A DNA stretch of 40,975 bases, from NCBI GenBank assembly GCA_024742575.1, contig JANSYF010000027.1:1-40975 (forward strand), in the 5' to 3' direction. Position numbers and translations under genes: made by a program. The notes beneath the pieces are model-generated. The model searched no databases. It saw only the letters and a program-made list of their open reading frames with translations, and was not told the origin of the DNA. Positions 31,623 through 40,951 of the stretch are shown here, one piece after another (within the stretch, counting starts at the first letter, position 1; each line of letters opens with the position of its first letter). The DNA comes from Paracoccaceae bacterium. Its GTDB lineage: Bacteria; Pseudomonadota; Alphaproteobacteria; Rhodobacterales; Rhodobacteraceae.

Positions 31623-34393
31623 CAATTGCCCAATCTGTCAAGAAGTGCAGGCACGTGAACCTGATCGGATTTGTAGTTCCCGGTCAGCACGTGCATGACC
31701 AGATTAACCCCGAATCGAAACGCAATCTCGCGCTGACGTTCACCAGAATAGCCGCGCCCGATGGGGAAGAGCGGATTGCCGCGTTCGTCCATGGCCCATG
31801 CAGCGGCCCAATCGTTCCCACCAATGATCACCGGCGTGACGTTGTCGTTCAGGTTTCGGAACGGCATGCCTTCGACCAGTTCGGCATCGGGCGGGGCTGC
31901 CTCGACCCAGACATCTGTGCTGTTGTGACGACCGGGGAAATCCTGAAGCAGGTAGAAGGTGCGCGTCAGTACGTGGTCCTGCGGGATCGGTTCCAACGGC
32001 GGAATGTCGAGCGGTGCCGCAAGCTGTTGCAGCTTGCGGCCATTCGGGCTTCCGGTTCCGAAGCGGGCAATGTCGGCATCACGGGTGTCGAACATGATCA
32101 TCCCGCCTGACCGCAAGTAGGTGTTCAGCTTGGCATACGCTTCGGCTGAGGGCGTCGGCTGGCTTGGTGTGATCGGCCAGTAGAGGAACGGAAAAAAGGC
32201 CAGTTCATCGGTTTCGAGGTTCACCGCTACAGGCTCTGTCGGTTCGACGGAGGTGCGGAAGAACAGCGTTTCCGAGAGACCCAAAAGACCGGCTTGTGCG
32301 GTGCGGTCTAGTGTGTCGTCGCCCGTAATGACATGGGCGAAGGTCACGTCAGCCGTGGCCGCAAGGGCGAATTGATCGTCGGTGGATTGCGCTTGCGCTT
32401 GGGCGGTTGGCATCAAGAGCAATGCTAAAGCGACACCTGTCGCCGTTGCAGCACGCGGGCCCGAAAGACGACCGGAGAGGAAGAGCGACGCGATGATGTC
32501 GGCCAACAAAAGAGCAATGGCAAGTGCGAGAAGCCATCCGGCTAGCGGCGTTTCCTCGGATTGAGCCAGACCTTCGACAGTGATGTCGGATGGCCAAGTG
32601 ACGGGGGTGAGCGTGTCACCCGTGTTCAAAATGTTGCGGGCCAACGCGCGATCCTGACTTTGGTACAGACCGGGTCGCAGGTCGGGGCCAAGAGCAGCGT
32701 CGACAAGGTTCTCGCCGCTTACACCGGGCAGGGTGCTGCCATCGGCCAACGATCCGAACGCATCAAGCACAAGATTGGGCTGCCAGATGGTTCCAGCAAG
32801 TTCTTCGGCCGTCGGTGTTGCCCCGCTTCCTGCAGCGATGGCCAGCCGTTCCAACATTTGCACGAACAGGCCGGACAATGGCAAAGAGGACCATTCCGCG
32901 TTGGCGGTGACGTGGAAAAGAATAATCTGACCCTGACCCACGGCCTTGCGGGTGACAAGGGGTGTGCCATCGGTAAGCTGTGCGATCACCCGTTCTGCCA
33001 AGGCAGGGTCGGGTTGCGCCATGACCTGAGCGGTGACTGTCACGTCAGGAGGAATGGAAAGGCCAAAGAAGGGGCTGTCTTCGCTGAATTCAGCCAGTGA
33101 TTTCGGCTCTCCCCAGCTCATTGCTCCGCCAACGCTCCGCCCCCCGGCGCGCAGACGCACGGGCATCAACGGGTCTTCGGTGTCGCGGCTGATATCGCTT
33201 GCGGCCAGACGCGGGCCAGCAAAGCGAAGAAGGATGCCGCCGTTGTCCAGCCAGTCGAGCAGTGCCTCTTCTTCAGCACCACCAAGAGTGGCCACATCGG
33301 CCAGCGCAATCACGTCCGGATTCGCCGGGATCATGTCCATCAATGCGCCGCTAAGGAGGTCGGCGCTGGGTTCCAATGCCTTCTCAAGATAGTGCAGCGG
33401 TGAGAGCAGTTGCAGGCCTTCGCGATCTTCGCGTCCTGCCATCAAAGCGATTTCGCGGCGGCGCAAGCTGTCATCAGGCAGGGTGGTGGCCCCGGCGCTG
33501 CGATTGCCTTCGATCTCAAACCGGGTGATGCGGGCGCGCAGTTCAGAGGGCAGGGCCAGCGCCGTTTCCGTCGCGGTTGCATCTGTATCAAACGTGGTTG
33601 TCGCGCGGGCGAGGACAGCGGGGTTGCCCGCCGGGTCACGGCCTTGGGCGAGGATGGTCACCTCGCGTTCACTGCCCGACTGCGCACGCAGGGCGGTCAG
33701 GACAATATTCCCGTCTTCGAAGCGAGCAGGCGTGAGACCAAGGATGGTTTGCCCGGCCTGAAACACTGTCACGGTCCCGCGATCTTTGAGCGAGGCGAGA
33801 AGGGTTGTGCGGCTGTCGCGTTCCAGCCCGTCGGACATCCAATAGGTGTCGAAATTACCCTCGGGCAGCAATTCAAGTGCGCGTGTGATTTGGGCCTCGC
33901 CCGGTTCCCACGGTTCGGGCGTCAAGCCGACCAGTCGCGCGCGCAGGTCATCGGCGGTTTGAAAACTTGCGGGCTCTGGCGTGCTTAGCTTGAGGAGTGC
34001 CACACGGCGATCATCGCGCGCGGCCTGTACTAGAAGTCCGTCCAAAGCCTGAGTGCGGGCGCGCCAACTGGCGGCACTGGCCCAAGACCCATCCATCACG
34101 ATAAGCAGCGGACCGTCGTTCGCAGCGAGATCATCGGTTTGCGGGTTCAGGATCGGGCCTGCCAAGCCGATAATGAGCGCGGCAACTGCCAAAGTTCGCA
34201 ACAGAAGCAGCCACCACGGTGTCCGGTCACTGACTTGATCGTCGTCCTTGAGGCCCAGCAGAAGAACCACGCCGGGGAACATACGGCGGATCGGAGCGGG
34301 GGGGACTGCGCGCAGGATCAGCCAAAGGATTGGCAGCGCCAGCAGTGTCAGCAAGAGCCATGGTGTCGCAAATCCGATGCCAAAAAGCGTCAT
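31622..34393 (-). CDS. BatA/DUF4159 membrane protein
   Basis: The 923-residue protein begins with a BatA (aerotolerance) N-terminal module: helix about 8-30, the PPAPIRRMFPGV segment, and a second helix about 60-80. A VWA-like domain follows whose metal site is altered to DGSWAS (101-106). A long central region is of mixed type, with a membrane pair near 620-665. The C-terminal 220 residues form a DUF4159 domain (TFAHVITGDDTLDRTA, FPFLYWPITPSQPTPS, YLRSGGMIMFDTRD). Start and stop both overlap the neighbours (ATGA, TGATG). DUF4159/BatA proteins always travel with MoxR and DUF58, suggesting an envelope-associated complex. The molecular function is unknown. Confidence 0.88.
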   Translation of the reverse strand: MTLFGIGFATPWLLLTLLALPILWLILRAVPPAPIRRMFPGVVLLLGLKDDDQVSDRTPWWLLLLRTLAVAALIIGLAGPILNPQTDDLAANDGPLLIVMDGSWASAASWRARTQALDGLLVQAARDDRRVALLKLSTPEPASFQTADDLRARLVGLTPEPWEPGEAQITRALELLPEGNFDTYWMSDGLERDSRTTLLASLKDRGTVTVFQAGQTILGLTPARFEDGNIVLTALRAQSGSEREVTILAQGRDPAGNPAVLARATTTFDTDATATETALALPSELRARITRFEIEGNRSAGATTLPDDSLRRREIALMAGREDREGLQLLSPLHYLEKALEPSADLLSGALMDMIPANPDVIALADVATLGGAEEEALLDWLDNGGILLRFAGPRLAASDISRDTEDPLMPVRLRAGGRSVGGAMSWGEPKSLAEFSEDSPFFGLSIPPDVTVTAQVMAQPDPALAERVIAQLTDGTPLVTRKAVGQGQIILFHVTANAEWSSLPLSGLFVQMLERLAIAAGSGATPTAEELAGTIWQPNLVLDAFGSLADGSTLPGVSGENLVDAALGPDLRPGLYQSQDRALARNILNTGDTLTPVTWPSDITVEGLAQSEETPLAGWLLALAIALLLADIIASLFLSGRLSGPRAATATGVALALLLMPTAQAQAQSTDDQFALAATADVTFAHVITGDDTLDRTAQAGLLGLSETLFFRTSVEPTEPVAVNLETDELAFFPFLYWPITPSQPTPSAEAYAKLNTYLRSGGMIMFDTRDADIARFGTGSPNGRKLQQLAAPLDIPPLEPIPQDHVLTRTFYLLQDFPGRHNSTDVWVEAAPPDAELVEGMPFRNLNDNVTPVIIGGNDWAAAWAMDERGNPLFPIGRGYSGERQREIAFRFGVNLVMHVLTGNYKSDQVHVPALLDRLGN

Positions 34394-35265
34394 CCGTGAG
34401 CCCCATCCATTGCCCGGTAAATCCAGAGCAGCGCCGATTGCGCGCTCTCACTTGTGTGGTGGCAAAGGTATTGCCAGCCGGTTAACCGCGACAGCCGTTC
34501 AAGCCGATCCTTGCGTTCCGCAAGCCGGTCCAGATAGCGGGTGCGCAGGTCGCCCGCCTTGAGTGTTTCATGCACGATGCCACCACCAATACTTTGAAAT
34601 ATGGTGCGTCCGTCGAAGGGAAAACTTTCTTCGCTTGGGTCGAGGATTTGCACTAGAGCACCGCGCACACCGCGGTCGGCGGCTTTGGTCAGGGCGGCTT
34701 CGACAGGGGTGGGGTCGCTAAGAAAATCGGAAAAGAAGATCGCTCGCGATTGGGGTATCATACCGCGCGCTTCGGGTTCGGAATAATCGTCGCCGTGATC
34801 AACCGACAACATCTCGGCCAGTCGGGTTATCTGGGCCTGTCCCCGCCGAGGCGGCAGATCGAACCCAGTCAGGCCAACGCGTTCACCGCCACGAATGAGC
34901 AGGATTGAACTGGCCAGTGCCAGTGTCCGGGCACGATCGGCTTTGGATGTGAGGTTCGAATCCGACGCAAAGCGCATGGACGCCGCTTGGTCGACCCAGA
35001 GGATGACGCTTTGCGCGATCTGCCATTCACGTTCGCGCACGAATTGAGTGTCGCTGCGGGCTGACCGACGCCAGTCGATGTCGCGCAAGGCGTCGCCTTG
35101 CTGCATGGGTCTGTATTGCCAGAAGTCATCGCCCAACCCAGAGCGCCGCCGCCCGTGTTCGCCCAGCAGAACAGTTCCGGCCAAATGCTCTGCCCGTGCC
35201 AAAAGCGCAGGTAGTTTTGCAGCTTCCTCTTCCGAGCGTTGACGAAGGACTGTGACGGGTGTCAC
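34390..35265 (-). CDS. DUF58 domain protein
   Basis: The 291-residue cytosolic protein has the DUF58 signature YRPMQQGDALRDIDWRRSARSDTQFVRERE (51-80), followed by a VWA-like fold. Its DxSxS metal motif reads DQAAS (92-96), with the first Ser replaced by Ala. DUF58 proteins are adaptor-like partners of MoxR ATPases. The start is GTG at 35265, overlapping the moxR stop (GTGA), and the stop overlaps the next start (ATGA), so translation of the operon is coupled throughout. Confidence 0.9.
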   Translation of the reverse strand: MTPVTVLRQRSEEEAAKLPALLARAEHLAGTVLLGEHGRRRSGLGDDFWQYRPMQQGDALRDIDWRRSARSDTQFVREREWQIAQSVILWVDQAASMRFASDSNLTSKADRARTLALASSILLIRGGERVGLTGFDLPPRRGQAQITRLAEMLSVDHGDDYSEPEARGMIPQSRAIFFSDFLSDPTPVEAALTKAADRGVRGALVQILDPSEESFPFDGRTIFQSIGGGIVHETLKAGDLRTRYLDRLAERKDRLERLSRLTGWQYLCHHTSESAQSALLWIYRAMDGAHG

Positions 35266-36269
35266 GCAGCCGCCTCGGTTGCCACCATGCGGTGGGACAC
35301 TTCGTCGATCAGGTTGCCAAGGTCTTCGCCGCGCGCACGGGCCGAGAAAGTGAGCGCCATCCGGTGTGTCAGAACGGGGCGTGCCATGTTGATCACGTCT
35401 TCGGGTGACGGGGCAAGACGCCCCTCAAGCAATGCACGCGCGCGTACCGTCAACATCAGCGCCTGCGCCGCACGCGGGCCGGGGCCCCATGCGACGGTGT
35501 CTTTTACGCGATCACCGGCCAGCGTGTCATGCGGACGGAAGGCGCGGACGAGATCAAGGATCATCTCGACTACGGCATCGCCAACCGGCATGCGCCGTAG
35601 TAGTTTTTGCGCAGCGATGAGTTCACCGGATGTGAAGACCTCGTATGCTTCGGCTTCTTCGGCACCCGTTGTCGCCATCAGGATCTCTTTCTCGGTCTGG
35701 CGGTCGGGGTACTGCACGTCGATCTGAACGAGGAAACGGTCAAGTTGCGCCTCGGGAAGCGGATAGGTGCCTTCCTGTTCAATTGGGTTCTGTGTGGCCA
35801 GAACGTGGAAGGGTGCGTCGAGTTTGCGTGTTTCTCCGGCGACTGTGACGACTTTTTCCTGCATCGCCTGCAAAAGCGCCGACTGCGTCCGTGGGCTGGC
35901 GCGGTTGATTTCGTCGGCCATCAGAAGTTGGCAGAAGATCGGACCTTGGATGAATTTGAATGCCCGGCTGCCGTCAGAGCCGGTTTCCAGCACTTCGGAC
36001 CCAAGGATATCAGCGGGCATCAGATCCGGGGTGAACTGAACACGGTTGCCATTCAGGCCCATTACGGTCGAAACCGTTTCAACCAAGCGGGTTTTTCCAA
36101 GCCCTGGAAGGCCAATCAGTAGACCGTGTCCCCCGCATAGCAGCGAGGTCAGCGTGAGGTCGACCACGCGTTCCTGACCGATAAAGCGGCGGGTGATCGC
36201 CGTCTTGGCCTGCGCCAGCTTGTCTTCCAGCGCTTCGATCTCTGCGACCAAATCTTCGGCTGCGGCCAT
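35262..36269 (-). CDS. MoxR-family AAA+ ATPase
   Basis: This 335-residue AAA+ chaperone-like ATPase has Walker A GLPGLGKT (53-60), Walker B LLMADE (115-120), the sensor segment [26 protein letters not shown] and a C-terminal lid. MoxR proteins promote folding, activation or metal insertion of VWA-domain partners; here the partners are almost certainly the three downstream genes. GGGAG lies seven bases before the ATG. It is first in a four-gene minus-strand operon and divergent from a DUF1285 gene. Confidence 0.94.
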   Translation of the reverse strand: MAAAEDLVAEIEALEDKLAQAKTAITRRFIGQERVVDLTLTSLLCGGHGLLIGLPGLGKTRLVETVSTVMGLNGNRVQFTPDLMPADILGSEVLETGSDGSRAFKFIQGPIFCQLLMADEINRASPRTQSALLQAMQEKVVTVAGETRKLDAPFHVLATQNPIEQEGTYPLPEAQLDRFLVQIDVQYPDRQTEKEILMATTGAEEAEAYEVFTSGELIAAQKLLRRMPVGDAVVEMILDLVRAFRPHDTLAGDRVKDTVAWGPGPRAAQALMLTVRARALLEGRLAPSPEDVINMARPVLTHRMALTFSARARGEDLGNLIDEVSHRMVATEAAA

Positions 36270-36327
36270 GACGTGTCTCCCTTGCGCATTACATCTGTTT
36301 CAGGAAAGTGTAACTCGCACAGGGAAA

Positions 36328-36930
36328 ATGGCAAAAGCAATGAGCGCACAAGATCGTGTTATTCCGTCCGCCGAAGGTATCGCTGCCTCTGTTCGCGCCA
36401 CAAAGAACAAGGGTTTGCCGCCCGTACACCTATGGAACCCGCCGTTTTGTGGCGATTTGGACATGCGCATCGCACGTGACGGGACATGGTTTTATCTGGG
36501 GACGCCGATTGGCCGCGCGCCTTTGGTCAAGCTGTTTTCGTCGATTCTGCGCAAGGATGGAGACAAGTATTTCCTCGTGACCCCTGTCGAGAAGGTGGGA
36601 ATCACGGTGGATGACGCACCGTTCGTGGCCACGGATTTCGATGTAATCGGTGATGGGGCTGAGCAGGTTCTCACCTTCAGGACCCATGTTGGAGACACGG
36701 CCGTCGCCGGGCGTGAGCATCCGATCCGAGTCGAACGCGATGCCGAAACCGGAGAACCTTCACCCTACGTGCTGGTGCGCGCCAATCTTGAAGCGCTGAT
36801 CGATCGCAAGAGTTTTTACCGTTTGGTCGAATGTGGAGCACATCACGACGTGGATGGTCAGAGTTGGTTTGGTGTGTGGTCTGGTGGACAATTCTTTCCG
36901 ATTATTCCGTCAAGTGAATTGCCCGATTGA
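36328..36930 (+). CDS. DUF1285 domain protein
   Basis: The 200-residue cytosolic protein matches the DUF1285 pattern: [49 protein letters not shown] (about 31-79), then YFLVTPVEK and a beta-rich remainder. The function of the family is not established. ATG 36328 has AGGGA only three bases away; ATG 36340 is the alternative. The frame further upstream is antisense to moxR. Divergent from moxR with a gap of 58 bases, so the two may share control. Confidence 0.85.
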   Translation: MAKAMSAQDRVIPSAEGIAASVRATKNKGLPPVHLWNPPFCGDLDMRIARDGTWFYLGTPIGRAPLVKLFSSILRKDGDKYFLVTPVEKVGITVDDAPFVATDFDVIGDGAEQVLTFRTHVGDTAVAGREHPIRVERDAETGEPSPYVLVRANLEALIDRKSFYRLVECGAHHDVDGQSWFGVWSGGQFFPIIPSSELPD

Positions 36931-37000
36931 TCGGGGTGGAAAGCAGATTTGAAGCTGCTTAGCGCTGCTTGTAGAATGGCGTTCCTACCAACCTTGCCCC

Positions 37001-37819
37001 TTAGTCACCCAGCTTGGCGTGCACTTCTTCCAGATCAATTTCCCCGATGGGCATCTTGTTTCCCGGGTTCTCAAAATCGTATTTGAAAAGATCGAAATCC
37101 TTTTTGTAGATTTCGTAGATCAGGTGCATCGACAAATCGTCAAAATAATCCTCAACCGGATGCGCCCGTTTGGGACCGTGCCCTTCGCTTTCATTGAAGC
37201 GCGGGATGGAGGTTAGGTCTATGGTCTGTTTGGTTTCGACATGGTTCAACACATCGGACATGCCGTCGTTGAAGGTCTCAGTCCAGAAGATGTTGTCGTA
37301 GTGCCCGCCGTTCACGATAAAGGTGCTGATATGGCCCGACATCGCAGACCAGTGGTTGTCAGGGTCCATAGGGCGGCGCCAACGGATGGTGTCTCGCGCA
37401 AAAAGCAGGAAACGACGGAAGCTCTTGATCTGGTCGAACTCTTGCTTTCCATCATCGCCGCCAACCTCGATTCCGTATTTCTGGATCAGAAGCGGGACAA
37501 GGTTGCCGCGATATCGCTTTCCGTTGCGCTGGATGCCGCAGATCTTGTCGAAGAATGAACTGAGGATGCGCGTATAGGGGTTGCGCACGCAGGTGAACGC
37601 ATATGTATCCTGCGCCTGAATGCGCTGTGTGATCGGGTCTTTCGAATGATCGAGGGCCCATTTGTGCAAGCCGGATTGCGCATCATGGATGTCGCCATCA
37701 AAGAACGAACCGTGGTCGGAGTAGAACATGATCTGACCGATGGTTGAGCACGCGCATTTGGGCACAACGCGATAGACCATGCTTTCGCTCTCGGTCATCC
37801 ACGTTCCCGGAAATCCCAT
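37001..37819 (-). CDS. Sulfotransferase of the Sulfotransfer_2 type
   Basis: The enzyme would transfer sulfate from PAPS to a carbohydrate hydroxyl. The 272-residue protein has the 5'-phosphosulfate loop VPKCACST (19-26) and the 3'-phosphate site CVRNPYTRILSSFFDK (77-92). Both have the form seen in the chondroitin/dermatan and HNK-1 sulfotransferase family of animals. It lacks a signal peptide or membrane helix, so it acts in the cytosol, before export of its product. A GGAGG ten bases upstream sets the start. It is divergent from a GT14-type glycosyltransferase across a 140-base AT-rich gap, suggesting joint work on one glycan. The acceptor is not known. Confidence 0.85.
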   Translation of the reverse strand: MGFPGTWMTESESMVYRVVPKCACSTIGQIMFYSDHGSFFDGDIHDAQSGLHKWALDHSKDPITQRIQAQDTYAFTCVRNPYTRILSSFFDKICGIQRNGKRYRGNLVPLLIQKYGIEVGGDDGKQEFDQIKSFRRFLLFARDTIRWRRPMDPDNHWSAMSGHISTFIVNGGHYDNIFWTETFNDGMSDVLNHVETKQTIDLTSIPRFNESEGHGPKRAHPVEDYFDDLSMHLIYEIYKKDFDLFKYDFENPGNKMPIGEIDLEEVHAKLGD

Positions 37820-37959
37820 AATCTGCCGCCTCCAGCCTCATTTCGGGCTCTTGTCGTCCCGTAACGTAAACAAAAAATCAAAGAAAGTCGGTTTATTCAA
37901 TCACTGAACATGCGTATCACTATGAAAATGAGGTAAAAGTAGGGCAAATGAAGACCTGA
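37820..37959. promoter_or_regulatory. AT-rich divergent control region
   Basis: This gap is much richer in A and T than the surroundings, notably 37861-37950, and must contain both promoters of the sulfotransferase/glycosyltransferase pair; no clean consensus can be picked. On the plus side two mini-frames precede the glycosyltransferase: ATG AGG TAA at 37928 and ATG AAG ACC TGA at 37948. The second one's TGA abuts the real start (TGAATG), and the better ribosome site (AGGG at 37941-37944) serves the mini-frame. Confidence 0.4.
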
Positions 37960-39537
37960 ATGGCAAATATTGCCTTCATATTGCTGTGTCACAAGGACCC
38001 GGACGCGATCATCCGTCAAGCGCTTAGCCTGACGGCCGTCGGAGATTTCATCTCGATCCACTTCGACGCTCGGGCCGACGCAGCGGCGTACACTGCGATC
38101 CAGACAGCCTTGTCGGACAACCCGAACGTCACTTTCGCCAAGAAACGAATCAAGTGTGGTTGGGGGGAGTGGTCGTTGGTGCAGGCCACGCTTTATGCTG
38201 TCGAAGCGGCGGTTGACGCGTTCCCGCGAGCCACGCATTTCTACATGCTTTCGGGTGACTGCCAAGCGATCAAGACGGCCGAATATGCGCATGCCTATCT
38301 TGACCGCATGGATACGGATTTCATTGAAAGCTTTGATTTTTTCGCGTCCGACTGGATCAAGACTGGCATGAAAGAAGAGCGGTTGATCTACCGCCACTAC
38401 TTCAATGAACGCACCCATAAATGGATTTTCTACCAAAGCTTTAACTGGCAGAAAAAACTGGGTCTCACCCGCAAGATCCCCGAAGATCTGGAAATTCAGA
38501 TCGGCAGTCAGTGGTGGTGTTTGCGCCGCCGTACCATCGAGGCGATCCTTGATTTCGTCCGGCAAAGGCGCGACGTCATGCGCTTTTTTAGCACCACCTG
38601 GATTCCCGATGAGACTTTTTTCCAAACGCTTGTGCGGCACCTTGTGCCCGAAAACGAGATCGAATGCCGGACGCTGACCTTTCTGATGTTCTCGGATTAC
38701 GGGATGCCGGTCACGTTCTACAACGATCACTTCGATCTCCTGCTCAGTCAGGATTTTCTGTTTGCCCGCAAGATCAGCCCAGAAGCGTTGCAACTTAAGG
38801 AACGGCTGGGGTCGCTTTATTCCGCCAAGGGCGTGAACTTCCAGATTTCGAACGAAGGTCGGTCGCTTTACAAGTTTTTGACAGGGAAAGGCCGGATCGG
38901 CCGCCGCTTTGCACCGCGGTTCTGGGAAACGGAAAGTACGCTGGGCCGCGAGCGTGAATTGCTCATTGTGGTTTGCAAGAAGTGGCACGTGGCAAAGCGG
39001 CTGGTGTCGCGCATCCGGCAGCTGACCAACGTGCCCTGCATCGAATACCTCTTCAACGAAGAGCAGACAGAGCTGCCGGATATGGGGGGGATCCAGTCCA
39101 CCTTGGGCAAACGGCATCGCCACCGTCGGTCGCTAATGCGGATGTTGTTCGATTACTACGATTCGGATCGCATGGTGGTTTGCATGGACCCCGGCAATCT
39201 GGACCTGCTTGAGGATTTTTGCCGCGACCGGGCCACAACGCGGCTGTTGGAGGTCAATTGCACCTTCACGGATGAGTACCTGATCGGCCACGCAATGCGC
39301 GTCGGGTTGGCCGGCGAACGCACGCCGCAGGAAACGCTTGAACGGCTTTTGCCGACGATCCGAAATGATATCGTGCATGAAAGCGACCGGATCCGCGATG
39401 CCGAGTTCGAAAACCATCTGCGCATTCGCGAAGAAGACAGTATCGAGGTCAATGCTGCCGCTTTGGCCGGTTTCCTGTCCATTGCGCCGGAGCAGGCGAT
39501 GGACATCGCACGCACAGATCACCTGTTTGCAGATTGA
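37960..39537 (+). CDS. GT14-type beta-1,6-N-acetylglucosaminyl/xylosyl-transferase-like protein with DUF5928 region
   Basis: The 525-residue protein has an N-terminal Core-2/I-branching (GT14) domain (about 1-280). Landmarks are IAFILLCHKDP, CGWGEWSLVQATLYAVEAAV (66-85), FYMLSGDCQAIK (94-105), GSQWWCLRRR (182-191) and PDETFFQTLV (216-225), matching animal core-2 and peptide O-xylosyltransferases. The C-terminal half (about 290-525) corresponds to what is called DUF5928; it has no recognised fold. No signal peptide or anchor is seen. An in-frame TGA precedes ATG 37960, fixing the start despite a weak ribosome site. Divergent from the sulfotransferase and followed 11 bases later by a HIT gene. 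The acceptor is unknown. Confidence 0.88.
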   Translation: MANIAFILLCHKDPDAIIRQALSLTAVGDFISIHFDARADAAAYTAIQTALSDNPNVTFAKKRIKCGWGEWSLVQATLYAVEAAVDAFPRATHFYMLSGDCQAIKTAEYAHAYLDRMDTDFIESFDFFASDWIKTGMKEERLIYRHYFNERTHKWIFYQSFNWQKKLGLTRKIPEDLEIQIGSQWWCLRRRTIEAILDFVRQRRDVMRFFSTTWIPDETFFQTLVRHLVPENEIECRTLTFLMFSDYGMPVTFYNDHFDLLLSQDFLFARKISPEALQLKERLGSLYSAKGVNFQISNEGRSLYKFLTGKGRIGRRFAPRFWETESTLGRERELLIVVCKKWHVAKRLVSRIRQLTNVPCIEYLFNEEQTELPDMGGIQSTLGKRHRHRRSLMRMLFDYYDSDRMVVCMDPGNLDLLEDFCRDRATTRLLEVNCTFTDEYLIGHAMRVGLAGERTPQETLERLLPTIRNDIVHESDRIRDAEFENHLRIREEDSIEVNAAALAGFLSIAPEQAMDIARTDHLFAD

Positions 39538-39548
39538 GGATACGCCGC

Positions 39549-39920
39549 ATGGCCTACACCTATGACGACCAGAACATTTTCGCCAAAATCCTGCGAGGTG
39601 AGATCCCGAACTCCACCGTTCTTGAAACTGAACACACGCTGGCGTTCCGGGATATTCAGCCGCAAGCCCCGGTGCATGTGCTGGTGATCCCGAAAGGCCC
39701 ATACGTGTGCTACGATCACTTTGTTCTCGAGGCGAGCGATGCCGAGATCGTGGATTTCAACCGCGCTGTGGGTGAGGTCGTGACCGCCGAAGGTTTGCAG
39801 GACGGCGGATACAGAACCATTTCCAACGCCGGAGAGGCCGGTGTGCAGGAGGTTCCGCACCTGCACGTCCATGTGCTGGGCGGACGAAACCTAGGTCGTA
39901 TGCTGCAACCGGCGCGGTGA
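39549..39920 (+). CDS. HIT-family nucleotide hydrolase/transferase
   Basis: This 123-residue HINT/PKCI-like protein has the histidine triad HLHVHV (104-109). It opens with the standard DDQNIFAKILRGEIP block and has FRDIQPQAPVHVLVIPK. Such proteins hydrolyse adenosine phosphoramidates or acyl-adenylates. Start 39549 has GAGGA nine bases upstream; TTG 39534 is less likely. It follows the GT14 gene by 11 bases and may be co-transcribed, though it is a housekeeping type. Confidence 0.94.
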   Translation: MAYTYDDQNIFAKILRGEIPNSTVLETEHTLAFRDIQPQAPVHVLVIPKGPYVCYDHFVLEASDAEIVDFNRAVGEVVTAEGLQDGGYRTISNAGEAGVQEVPHLHVHVLGGRNLGRMLQPAR

Positions 39921-39957
39921 AAACGGCTCGCAACACTGCTTTCAGGCGGTTTGCGCG

Positions 39958-40875
39958 TTAGGCCGAGCGAGTCAGCGACAGGAACACGTCTTCCAGATCG
40001 GCCTGTTCGGTGCGCACATCGCGGATGCGCACGCCATTATCCCGAAGCATCGAAAGCACGTCCTCTGCCGAGGTCTGGCGCGCGCGGTAGCTGACCGCGA
40101 TCGTGCCATCGTCACGAGTTGTTACCGCGATTCCGTCCACTTCGGGTAGTGGACCTACCTCGCTGTCAGATTGGATCACCATGGTCTTGGCGTCCAGTGC
40201 CCCTAACAAGTTGCTGGTGCTGTCGCGGGCCACCACCTCGCCGTGGTTGATAATCGCGATCTCGTCGCACATCTCTTCAGCTTCTTCGAGGTAATGCGTA
40301 GTCAGGATGATCGTCATACACTCTTCACGGTTCAGCTTGCGCACATTGGTCCAGAGCATCTGGCGCAGCTCGATATCCACTCCGGCTGTGGGTTCATCGA
40401 GTACCAGCACATGCGGGCGGTGCACCAACGCCTTGCCCAGCAACAACCTCCGCCGCATCCCGCCCGACAGCGTGCGCGCATAGGCTTCGGCTTTATCTGT
40501 GAGGCCGATCATTTCGAGTATTTCATCGGAACGGCGCTGCGCTTTGGGGACGCCGTAGAGGCCCGCCTGCACCTCCAAAGCACCGCGCGGCGTGAAGAAT
40601 GGGTCAAGGTTCAGCTCTTGCGGCATCACGCCGATAGCCGCGCGTGACTGGCGTGGGTTCACATCCTGATCCCAGCCCCAGATCGTTACCTTGCCTGCAG
40701 ATTTAGTGACGAGCCCCGCCAAAATATTGATGAGCGTGGATTTTCCCGCCCCGTTCGGCCCCAAAAGACCAAAGACAGATCCGCGCGGAACGTTTAGGTT
40801 GATGCCTTTCAGAGCTTCTTTGCCTCCAGAATAGGTCTTTTTCAGCCCTTCGATCTCAATGGCGTGCTGTGTCAT
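39958..40875 (-). CDS. ABC transporter ATP-binding protein (ABC-2 export type)
   Basis: This 305-residue ATPase has Walker A GPNGAGKST (39-47), the signature LSGGMRRR (136-143), Walker B VLVLDE (156-161) followed by PTAGVD, and a switch His in TTHYLEE. A C-terminal domain of about 80 residues is of the type seen in YadG/CcmA/NodI-like exporters that pair with an ABC-2 permease. The start at ATG 40875 is preferred; a weak GGGAG lies about twelve bases upstream. No permease lies next to it on this strand inside the window, so the partner is probably outside or across the divergent gap. Confidence 0.93.
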   Translation of the reverse strand: MTQHAIEIEGLKKTYSGGKEALKGINLNVPRGSVFGLLGPNGAGKSTLINILAGLVTKSAGKVTIWGWDQDVNPRQSRAAIGVMPQELNLDPFFTPRGALEVQAGLYGVPKAQRRSDEILEMIGLTDKAEAYARTLSGGMRRRLLLGKALVHRPHVLVLDEPTAGVDIELRQMLWTNVRKLNREECMTIILTTHYLEEAEEMCDEIAIINHGEVVARDSTSNLLGALDAKTMVIQSDSEVGPLPEVDGIAVTTRDDGTIAVSYRARQTSAEDVLSMLRDNGVRIRDVRTEQADLEDVFLSLTRSA

Positions 40876-40951
40876 TGCTGTCTCTTGCTCCCGTGGCCGC
40901 GTCGTCTTAAACCGCACCTAGTGGAAATTCCGAACGAAGGAAACGCAGCAG

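Noticed and set aside
34945..34970. tRNA T-loop-like GGTTCGAATCC
   Set aside because: Lies inside the DUF58 coding sequence, with no acceptor or anticodon stem around it.
37897..39123. 408-codon frame antisense to the GT14 gene
   Set aside because: No motif or ribosome site; the plus-strand frame has full GT14 signatures.
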